The translations under genes and the position numbers were made by a program. Shown piece after piece: positions 1 through 5,879 of a DNA stretch of 5,879 bases (the first letter of the stretch is position 1; every line of letters begins with the position of its first letter). Under the pieces are notes generated by a model. That model worked only from the letters and a program-made list of their open reading frames with translations, had not been told where the DNA came from and searched no databases. This DNA comes from Chitinophagaceae bacterium (lineage in GTDB: Bacteria; Bacteroidota; Bacteroidia; Chitinophagales; Chitinophagaceae), in contig JACFNM010000262.1 in NCBI GenBank assembly GCA_019454915.1, positions 1 to 5,879 on the forward strand. Reading direction: 5' to 3'.

Positions 1-1769
1 ATGGGGCTAAAGTATCGGTAAGCGGGCTGGAAATACGGGACTGGCCGGATACAAAGCAGCGTGCTGCTCATTATGATACCAAGCATCATCAGGATACCAA
101 AGAATATGTAAAGCATTTTATCCGTGAGCTCGCCTGCTACAAAATGAATATGCTGATTTGGGAATGGGAAGATAAATTCGAATATCCCAGTCACCCGGAA
201 ATCGGAGCGCCGGGAGCATTTACGATGGCGGAAATGCAGGAGCTGACGCGCTATGCCCGCCGGTATCATGTACAGATTGTGCCATTGGTACAGGGGCTGG
301 GTCATGTGAGTTTTATTTTAAAATGGCCGCAATTTGCTCATCTGCGCGAGATCCCCGCTTCTAATTTTGAATTCTGCCCGTTGAAAGAAGGTAGCTATAG
401 TTTGTTGATGGATCTGTGGAAGGATGCAATGGAAGCCACTCCGGGGTCTTCCTTTATTCACATAGGATCCGATGAAACTTACGAACTGGGCGCTTGTCCA
501 CAATGCGCCCAAAAGGTGAAAGAGATAGGCAGAAGCGGTTTGTTCCATTATTTTTTGGGGAAGGCTACCCGCATACTCAAGCCTTACGGGCGGGGAGTAA
601 TGAACTGGGAAGCGCCGATGGGATGGGCAAAGAGTCGCTTGAGTGTTTACCTTGGAGATCAGCACGAAAAAGATTTTAAAGTAGTTCCTGAAAAGGGGAT
701 GATACTTACCGAATCATACGACTATGAAACACCTGATTTAAAATATGCCAAAGAAGCTAAGTCACTTGGGTATCCCGTATACGCTTACGATCCCAATCCT
801 GGTATTGAAATGCTTTTCCTACCTTATTTCTTTACCAAGAATAAAGAAGTCAGAGAGACGGGTGCACTTGAAAATTCTTACAACTTTTTGACTTCTAACC
901 TGGGCAGGGGTGTATTTGACGGAGTAATCAGGACTTCCTGGGATGACTCGGGATTACCTATGCAGTCCTGGATGATGTGTTTTGCTACCACAGCGGCTTA
1001 TTCATGGAACGTGAAGGGACCTTCATTACCGGAGTTCCTGACTTTATTTTACCGTAACCGGTACGGCAGTCACGCAGGAAGCGTAGATTCATTGTATTTT
1101 TTGTTGAATGAGGCTGCTTATTTTTACATGGAGAGTTTCGAAAGAAGAGTCTGGCATTGGGGTGAGATTGGTAAGACTCATCTGCCGGACCTCCCCCGCG
1201 GAGATGCTGTAGAATACGATCCTTTCTTTAATACACAGTATGCTGACCGGATCAGAGAAGCTAAAATTTATGTGGAGAAGATGAATACGGCTATTGCCAT
1301 TTGCGACCGTCTGATAGCATCGTCTGTGAATAACGTGTATGATATAGAAGTCTTTAAAACACTTTGTCAGCTTACACGACATACCGCACTTACTTATCTT
1401 GATTTGGCAGATGTGGAGCGCTCGATAGGACGGGCAAACTATCAGCGGTTTATCAGCTACGATAGCTGTTTACATTATCTGCAGAAAGCGGAGCAAACGG
1501 TAAAGAATTGCATTGACAGACGCAGGGATGTATTCGGCAACTTATGTGCGGTATGGGAAAGAACCCGTATACCCAAAGGAATGTCTACTCCTGATAAGCA
1601 ATACTTTTTTGAGCAGGAGCGCACCCGGCATTTTGCCAACCGGGTACCGGGGATGAATTATCTTATATATGATGAAGAAAAATTGGGACTGGAACCATAC
1701 CTGGACCAGTTGCAGCAATACATTACTTTTTTCAACAACCGTTTTTTAAATCCATCATCTATCCATTGA
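1..1769 (+). CDS. Family 20 glycoside hydrolase (beta-N-acetylhexosaminidase-like), 5'-truncated by the window
   Basis: Predicted to remove terminal beta-linked GlcNAc or GalNAc from glycans by GH20 substrate-assisted catalysis. The frame is open from the first full codon at position 3, giving 588 visible residues before TGA. The true start, any signal peptide and the N-terminal GH20b-type domain lie upstream. The visible part begins just before the barrel: LEIRDWPD, then R20 and D25 in KQRAAHYD match the conserved substrate-binding start of the GH20 barrel. HIGSDET carries the adjacent Asp-Glu pair (D157/E158, nt 471-476), the expected acetamido-stabilising Asp and acid/base Glu. TSWDDSG (W313, nt 939) resembles the late-barrel Trp motif of GcnA-like GH20 enzymes. 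A CPQC pair follows the catalytic site by a few residues. Roughly residues 340-588 look helical and I cannot assign a known domain to them. It lies 26 nt ahead of the next gene, so co-transcription is likely. The family is well supported; the linkage preference is not visible. Confidence 0.88.
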   Translation, partial: GAKVSVSGLEIRDWPDTKQRAAHYDTKHHQDTKEYVKHFIRELACYKMNMLIWEWEDKFEYPSHPEIGAPGAFTMAEMQELTRYARRYHVQIVPLVQGLGHVSFILKWPQFAHLREIPASNFEFCPLKEGSYSLLMDLWKDAMEATPGSSFIHIGSDETYELGACPQCAQKVKEIGRSGLFHYFLGKATRILKPYGRGVMNWEAPMGWAKSRLSVYLGDQHEKDFKVVPEKGMILTESYDYETPDLKYAKEAKSLGYPVYAYDPNPGIEMLFLPYFFTKNKEVRETGALENSYNFLTSNLGRGVFDGVIRTSWDDSGLPMQSWMMCFATTAAYSWNVKGPSLPEFLTLFYRNRYGSHAGSVDSLYFLLNEAAYFYMESFERRVWHWGEIGKTHLPDLPRGDAVEYDPFFNTQYADRIREAKIYVEKMNTAIAICDRLIASSVNNVYDIEVFKTLCQLTRHTALTYLDLADVERSIGRANYQRFISYDSCLHYLQKAEQTVKNCIDRRRDVFGNLCAVWERTRIPKGMSTPDKQYFFEQERTRHFANRVPGMNYLIYDEEKLGLEPYLDQLQQYITFFNNRFLNPSSIH

Positions 1770-1795
1770 TTAACCGAAAGTAAAAATCATATTAT

Positions 1796-2920
1796 ATGTC
1801 AGTTTCCAGAAGAGATTTTGTAAAAAATGTATCGCTTGTTTCCGCAGGTTTTGGGCTGTTACAGCCGTTCAACCTTCCTGCTCAGTCCGGGACGCCGCAA
1901 TTAAGACTTGGGTTTATTGGTGTCGGATTGCGTGGGCAGTCGCATCTTCAAATGTGCCTTGAGCGAAGCGATGTGGCGGTAAAAGTGATTTGCGATGTGG
2001 ACGACAGGATGCTTGGTATGAGCAAAGAACTGATCCGGAAATCCGGCAAGGCGATGCCGGAGATCGTTACCGGCAGCGATACTGCATACCGGGATATGCT
2101 GCGTACGGATAAAATAGACGCGGTCATTATAGCCACCCCCTGGGAATGGCATAAGCCGATGATCACGGACAGCATCAGCGCCGGGTTAAAATATATAGCC
2201 ACCGAAGTGGTGTTGGGTATTACGCTTGAAGATCATTGGGAAGTGGTGCGTGCTGCTGAAGCCGCGAATGCACATGTAATGATGTTGGAAAATGCCTGTT
2301 ACCGTCGTGATATATTGGCTATACTCAATATGGTAAGGCAGGGATTGTTCGGGGAATTGGTACACTTGCAGGCAGGCTACCAACATGATTTACGCGGAGT
2401 AAAATTCAATGACGGGGTTACGCCCTATAACAGCGGTGTAGAGTTTGGAGCAAAGGGCTTTTCGGAAGCCAGGTGGAGAACCAATCACTCTGTTCACCGC
2501 AACGGAGATCTTTATCCTACCCACGATGTAGGTCCGATGGCCATGATGATAGATATCAACAGGGGTAACCGGTTTGAGACCTTAAGTTCTTTCGCTACCA
2601 AGTCCCGTGGACTGCATGATTATATCGTAAAAAAAGGAGGAAAAGATCACCCGAATGCAAAACAATTGTTCAAATTGGGGGATATAGTCACTACTCATAT
2701 CAAGTGTGCAAACGGAGAGACCATTTTTCTACAGCATGACACCAATCTTCCGAGACCCTATTCACTCGGCTTCCGGGTGCAGGGCACCAATGGTATCTGG
2801 ATGAATCTCAATAATGGCATATATATAGAAGGAGTAAGCAAATACGACCATGAACACTGGGATGATGCCAATGCCTGGTACGTCAAGTATGAGCATCCGC
2901 TCTTGAAGCGTTGGGGTTAG
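1796..2920 (+). CDS. GH109-like Gfo/Idh/MocA-fold glycosidase (alpha-N-acetylgalactosaminidase-like), cut short by in-frame TAG
   Basis: GH109 enzymes use a tightly bound NAD+ to hydrolyse alpha-GalNAc by transient oxidation and elimination. The ATG at 1796 places a twin-arginine signal at the N-terminus (SRRDFVK, residues 4-10, hydrophobic stretch to about 23, then LPAQ), so Tat export as a folded, cofactor-loaded protein is expected. The Rossmann fold starts at about residue 36, with GVGLRG (42-47) and a strand ending CDVD (66-69). The usual EKP motif is replaced by TEV (136-138), as in GH109 relatives. From my memory of the Elizabethkingia GH109 structure, active-site residues E149, Y179, R213, Y225, H228 and Y307 map here to E165, Y195, R228, Y240, H243 and Y322; this should be checked by alignment. 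The ORF stops at residue 374, but homology continues in frame for 79 more codons. The full frame of about 454 codons is close to the roughly 440-450 residues usual in the family. A plain Gfo/Idh/MocA oxidoreductase is the alternative. Confidence 0.82.
   Translation: MSVSRRDFVKNVSLVSAGFGLLQPFNLPAQSGTPQLRLGFIGVGLRGQSHLQMCLERSDVAVKVICDVDDRMLGMSKELIRKSGKAMPEIVTGSDTAYRDMLRTDKIDAVIIATPWEWHKPMITDSISAGLKYIATEVVLGITLEDHWEVVRAAEAANAHVMMLENACYRRDILAILNMVRQGLFGELVHLQAGYQHDLRGVKFNDGVTPYNSGVEFGAKGFSEARWRTNHSVHRNGDLYPTHDVGPMAMMIDINRGNRFETLSSFATKSRGLHDYIVKKGGKDHPNAKQLFKLGDIVTTHIKCANGETIFLQHDTNLPRPYSLGFRVQGTNGIWMNLNNGIYIEGVSKYDHEHWDDANAWYVKYEHPLLKRWG
2918..2920 (+). other. In-frame amber codon interrupting the GH109-like gene
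   Basis: TAG follows the codons for KRWG and is followed directly by GAA GCT AAA, in the same frame as the conserved C-terminal region. Both sides belong to one protein family, so this is a substitution in a formerly continuous frame and not the natural gene end. GAG, CAG or AAG would each become TAG by one base change. I see no obvious recoding element next to it. The cause may be a real nonsense mutation, a sequencing error or, less likely, readthrough. Confidence 0.85.
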
Positions 2921-3160
2921 GAAGCTAAACGTACCGTTCATGACGGGATAGATTTTTTTGTGCTGCTTGCCTTTATAGAAGCAGCCAAGCGCAAGGCTCC
3001 GACACCCATGGATGTATATGACGCTGCGGCCTGGAGTGCTATTACCCCCCTTAGCGAGGCATCTATTGAATTGGGGAATCAAACCGTAGATTTTCCTGAT
3101 TTCACCGGAGGAAAATGGATGAAGAGGAAAAACGACTTTGCGGTTTCTGATGAATATTAA
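2921..3160 (+). pseudogene. Detached C-terminal segment of the GH109-like protein
   Basis: These 79 codons plus TAA continue the frame of the preceding ORF after the TAG. They encode the closing part of the Gfo/Idh/MocA C-terminal domain: HDGIDFFVL, then PTPMDVYDAAAWSAITPL, then VDFPDFTGGKW. These motifs are typical of the end of GH109-like proteins, and they are intact with no further stop or frameshift. The nearest possible internal start is GTG at 2960, which would give a 66-residue fragment lacking both the cofactor site and the catalytic site, so independent function is unlikely. The preserved sequence suggests that the stop is recent, or is an artefact. If the TAG is a sequence error, this segment simply belongs to one CDS spanning 1796-3160. 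Confidence 0.8.
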
Positions 3161-3183
3161 GTTTTGAAGACTTTTTTTGATTG

Positions 3184-3208
3184 GCCTTCTTTAGTGGAAG
3201 GCTTTTTT
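3184..3208 (+). terminator. Rho-independent terminator after the hydrolase pair
   Basis: GCCTTC (3184-3189) pairs perfectly with GAAGGC (3197-3202) around a 7-nt loop; a T-G wobble at 3190/3196 can extend the stem. Six T residues follow at once (3203-3208). It begins 24 nt after the TAA at 3160, so it ends the GH20/GH109-like transcription unit and separates it from the receptor gene. Confidence 0.85.
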
Positions 3209-3279
3209 ATATACTTTTTTGTCTTATTTAGCTATTTAATAAGATTTTGAAAGTAAGGCAATAAATAAATAAAATATTA

Positions 3280-3311
3280 TTTGGTTTTAAACCATAATGA
3301 ATATAATTTTT
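3280..3311 (+). promoter_or_regulatory. Candidate Bacteroidota-type promoter for the SusC-like gene
   Basis: TTTG at 3280-3283 matches the -33 element, and TAATTTTT at 3304-3311 matches the -7 element TAnnTTTG at all but the last base, with 20 nt between them. Transcription would start near 3316-3320 and leave a leader of about 70-100 nt. The region from 3209 to 3416 is very AT-rich, so chance matches are likely. I see no other gene or RNA element in it. Confidence 0.35.
3282..3294. repeat. Short inverted repeat between the candidate -33 and -7 elements
   Basis: TGGTTT (3282-3287) and AAACCA (3289-3294) form a perfect 6-bp dyad around a single central T (3288). It overlaps the candidate -33 element and extends into the spacer, where a repressor or activator dimer could bind. 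It is short and AT-rich, so it may be accidental. Confidence 0.3.
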
Positions 3312-3386
3312 TAATTTAAACGAAAACCTATTTATTATTTAAACTTTTTGAAATTCTTTATTTATTGAAACCAAAATCTCCTGTAA

Positions 3387-3416
3387 ACGAAACGAAATAT
3401 TTTGACGCTATGTTTA
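3387..3416 (+). other. In-frame upstream extension of the SusC-like gene, with ACG where an ATG start is expected
   Basis: The receptor frame is open from just after a TAA at 3384-3386. The ten codons to 3416 read T-KRNILTLCL and run straight into the hydrophobic signal at 3417. With Met in place of the first Thr this would be a standard Sec signal: a Lys-Arg n-region and then a Leu-rich core. The first codon is ACG, one base from ATG. TTG at 3402 is the only conventional alternative start here, and it leaves the signal without a positive n-region. Confidence 0.55.
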
Positions 3417-5879
3417 ATGCTCTTCGCTTTTGTCCTGTTGGCAGGTACAGAGACGTTTGCACAGACTATTTCAGTAACTGGCACGATAACGGATGTTACC
3501 GGTGCTCCAATGGAAGGGGTATCTGTATTGGAGAAAGGAACGAATAATGGAACGGTGAGTAATACCGATGGGAGGTATTCATTGTCAGTAAGGTCTAACG
3601 CAGTTTTGGTGTTCAGTTTTTCAGGGCATAAAGAGTTGGAGGAAAGGGTTGGGAATCGTTCAACCATCAACATTTCTCTTGAATCGGATGAAAGGGAATT
3701 GTCAGAAGTAGTTGTTACAGCATTGGGTATTAAACGAAATAAAAAATCACTGGCGTATTCTACACGAACAGTAGAAGGTAGTAATCTGGCTGAAGCACGC
3801 GAGGTGAATGTAGCTAATTCATTAAAAGGGAAAGTAGCAGGTGTACATGTGAATCCCTCAGGTGGAGGCCCATCCGGGGCATCTTATGTGGTGATCAGAG
3901 GGAGTAGCTCACTTACGGGTACAAACCAGCCCTTACACGTAGTTGACGGAGTCCCTATTGATAATGAATCTTTAGGCAGACCTTCGATATTTGCCGGACA
4001 ACGGGATTTTGGTGATGGTATCGGTAATATTAATCCGGATGATATTGATAACGTTACTGTATTGAAGGGACCTGCCGCAGCAGCATTATATGGCTCCCGT
4101 GGGGCGAAAGGCGTTATATTAATTACAACGAAGAAAGGTAAAGCGGGGAAATTGAATGTTGATATCAATTCCAATGTGACTTTTGATAATTTGAACGTAA
4201 TACCAACCCGCCAAAACATTTATGGTGGTGGATATGATGACGACTATTCCTCTTTTGATAATGTAGTTATTGACGGGCAATCTGTGTCGCAATGGCCCGA
4301 CTGGTTACAGGATAACTGGGGAGGAAAATATGATGGCAGGATGATTTCTATTGGAGCCTGGCCGGAACTTGGATTGATTCCTTATACGGCCAAGAGTGAT
4401 GATAATTTCAAAAACTTTTTCCGCACGGGTTCTACCGTTACAAATACAGCGGGTGTCTCCGGTGGCTCAGAGAATGCGACCTTCAGGCTTTCGCTCTCCG
4501 ACATGCGTAATACCGGTATCATACCCAATAACAGTATGAATCGGCAGACCGTTAATTTGCTTGGTAGCTTCAATGTATCCCCGAGGTTATCAGCAGAAGC
4601 TAAAGTGAATTATGTACGACAGCACACCGTAAATCCGCCTGAGACCGGTGGACTCAGTACCTCTCCCGTTGTTGCTTTAAGCAGGATGCCGCTTTTTCTG
4701 GATTTGGACTGGTTAAAAAATTATAAAAGGGCGGACGGATCCAGTATCAATTATAAGTCAGGGCAGCCGAGGAACCCATACTGGCTCGTCAATGAACTAC
4801 TGGCAGACGGAAGAAGAGACCGGATTATAGGATATGTACTGGCACGGTATAAATTTACCGATTGGCTTACGTTACAGGCAAGGAGCGGGACCGATTTTTA
4901 TAATGACACAAGGTTTTCGAGAGTGGGGGTAGGTACGCCGGGAATTATTGACGGTAGTGTATCTAATAATGAATATAGCATTAAGGAAGAGAATAGTGAT
5001 GTGTTATTGACTGCAACAGGTAATCTGTCCAAAAACTTTAGTGGTTCTTTTGCGGTGGGTGCTAATCATTTAAATCGCAGGACGAACTCACTCGGTACCA
5101 GTGGTTCTGGTTTTAATATACCCGGACTTTATAACATCAGCAATGCCAAATTTATAACGGCATATAGTTATCCTACGCAAAAACAGATTAATTCTGCCTA
5201 TTTCGACGGACAACTTGGATATAAAAATTATCTGTTTCTGAATATTACAGGAAGAAACGACTGGTCTTCCACACTTGGCAAAAATAACTACTCGTTTTTC
5301 TATCCTTCAACCAATCTGAGTTTTGTATTTACCGATGCATTAGGGATTAATTCATCTCTGCTGTCTTATGGTAAACTGCGGGCATCTTATGCCCAGGCAG
5401 GTGCTGATGCAGATGTATTCAGGACCAAGGGCGGCTACCTGCTTTCCTCTTCCACTTTTAACGGTCAGCCTTATGCATACATATCTGACGAAATCCCATT
5501 GGCAGACCTGAAAAATGAGCTGACCAGGTCATGGGAGTTTGGAGCTGAACTGAATTTCTTTAATAACCGATTAGGAGTGGACTTCACATACTACGATGCC
5601 TCAACGATTAACCAAATACTTCCGGTACAGGTTTCTGCTGCCACCGGATATAGTACGCGTATCATTAATGCAGGTGAAATCAAAAATAGGGGTGTAGAAA
5701 TTTTCGTAAATGCTGCTCCGGTAGTTACAAAGAATTTCCGTTGGGATATGATTTTGAATTTCTCCCGGAATAAATCAAAGGTTGTATCACTCGCAGACGG
5801 AATAGAAACGCTGACCTTGCTGGATACCTATAATGGCGCAGTAATTGAGGCACGTGTTGGCGAGTCTTACGGAAACATT
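3417..5879 (+). CDS. SusC/RagA-family TonB-linked outer-membrane receptor, 3'-truncated by the window
   Basis: A TonB-dependent outer-membrane channel of the SusC type, which normally imports oligosaccharides or peptides with a SusD lipoprotein lid. From the ATG at 3417 the frame is open for 821 codons to the window end. SusC proteins usually have about 1000 residues, so roughly 200 are missing. Order of parts: hydrophobic signal (1-15, likely cut before Q in TFA-Q); a carboxypeptidase-regulatory-like domain (about 17-94, with VTGTITDVTGAPMEGVSV and NTDGRYSL); a TonB-box-like SEVVVTALGIKR (about 96-107); the plug (about 110-245), with NSLKGKVAGVHV from 134, VVDGVPI near 175 and ALYGSRGAKGVILITTKKG at about 223-241; then the barrel, with GRNDWSSTL at 612-620. 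The start is uncertain because the signal is short and uncharged from this ATG; see the ACG at 3387. It follows a terminator, so it has its own transcription. No SusD or regulator is visible. The substrate is inferred only from the upstream hydrolases. Confidence 0.9.
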   Translation, partial: MLFAFVLLAGTETFAQTISVTGTITDVTGAPMEGVSVLEKGTNNGTVSNTDGRYSLSVRSNAVLVFSFSGHKELEERVGNRSTINISLESDERELSEVVVTALGIKRNKKSLAYSTRTVEGSNLAEAREVNVANSLKGKVAGVHVNPSGGGPSGASYVVIRGSSSLTGTNQPLHVVDGVPIDNESLGRPSIFAGQRDFGDGIGNINPDDIDNVTVLKGPAAAALYGSRGAKGVILITTKKGKAGKLNVDINSNVTFDNLNVIPTRQNIYGGGYDDDYSSFDNVVIDGQSVSQWPDWLQDNWGGKYDGRMISIGAWPELGLIPYTAKSDDNFKNFFRTGSTVTNTAGVSGGSENATFRLSLSDMRNTGIIPNNSMNRQTVNLLGSFNVSPRLSAEAKVNYVRQHTVNPPETGGLSTSPVVALSRMPLFLDLDWLKNYKRADGSSINYKSGQPRNPYWLVNELLADGRRDRIIGYVLARYKFTDWLTLQARSGTDFYNDTRFSRVGVGTPGIIDGSVSNNEYSIKEENSDVLLTATGNLSKNFSGSFAVGANHLNRRTNSLGTSGSGFNIPGLYNISNAKFITAYSYPTQKQINSAYFDGQLGYKNYLFLNITGRNDWSSTLGKNNYSFFYPSTNLSFVFTDALGINSSLLSYGKLRASYAQAGADADVFRTKGGYLLSSSTFNGQPYAYISDEIPLADLKNELTRSWEFGAELNFFNNRLGVDFTYYDASTINQILPVQVSAATGYSTRIINAGEIKNRGVEIFVNAAPVVTKNFRWDMILNFSRNKSKVVSLADGIETLTLLDTYNGAVIEARVGESYGNI

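Noticed and set aside
318..665. Minus-strand open frame of 115 codons inside the GH20 gene
   Set aside because: It lies wholly opposite strongly supported coding sequence with catalytic motifs, and its translation shows no recognisable domain.
2918..2920. Pyrrolysine or selenocysteine-type recoding at the amber codon
   Set aside because: Selenocysteine uses UGA, not UAG. Pyrrolysine is known in methylamine methyltransferases and related genes, not in this family. No recoding structure or supporting tRNA is visible.
2960..3160. Independent small gene starting at GTG 2960
   Set aside because: The sequence is the conserved C-terminus of the GH109-like protein in the same frame, with homology also present upstream of the GTG, so it is a fragment and not a separate gene.
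3209..3386. A small RNA or riboswitch in the AT-rich intergenic stretch
   Set aside because: Beyond the terminator hairpin and one short dyad I found no stable structured element or known aptamer motif; the base composition is simply AT-rich.
3365..3547. Plus-strand 60-codon open frame at the start of the receptor gene
   Set aside because: It overlaps the SusC signal and N-terminal domain in another frame. The receptor frame has clear family motifs and runs on to the window end, while this one shows none.
3884..4219. Minus-strand open frame of 111 codons opposite the receptor plug region
   Set aside because: It is a shadow of the SusC plug-coding sequence and has no domain of its own.

Overview
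The window looks like a glycan-degradation locus from a Bacteroidota bacterium, plausibly a Chitinophaga-like environmental lineage. The evidence is a SusC/RagA-type TonB-linked receptor with the family's plug and barrel motifs, gene starts without Shine-Dalgarno sequences, an AT-rich intergenic region with a candidate Bacteroidota-type promoter, and moderately AT-rich coding sequence. The genus is a guess from sequence style.

Layout, all on the + strand. (1) Positions 1-1769 hold the 3' part of a family-20 glycoside hydrolase (beta-N-acetylhexosaminidase-like); its N-terminus lies outside the window. (2) After a 26-nt gap, positions 1796-3160 hold a Tat-exported Gfo/Idh/MocA-fold protein that closely resembles GH109 NAD-dependent alpha-N-acetylgalactosaminidases. 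Its frame is interrupted by an in-frame TAG at 2918-2920, and a well-conserved 79-codon C-terminal piece continues in the same frame to TAA at 3160. (3) A rho-independent terminator at 3184-3208 closes this unit. (4) About 200 nt of AT-rich DNA follows, with a candidate promoter and a short dyad. (5) From about 3417 (ancestrally perhaps 3387) to the window end is a SusC-like outer-membrane receptor, cut off before its C-terminus. Any SusD partner would lie downstream.

Working model (inference): the two hydrolases would remove beta-linked HexNAc and alpha-linked GalNAc from an amino-sugar glycan in or near the periplasm. The SusC receptor, with an unseen SusD, would import oligosaccharides.

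The most notable observations are two single-base lesions in neighbouring genes. One is the amber codon in the GH109-like gene. The other is an ACG where the SusC gene appears to have had its ATG, directly ahead of a textbook signal-peptide n-region (KRNIL). Either both are sequence errors or both genes are damaged or unusually expressed. I found no RNA genes, CRISPR arrays, insertion sequences or integration sites.
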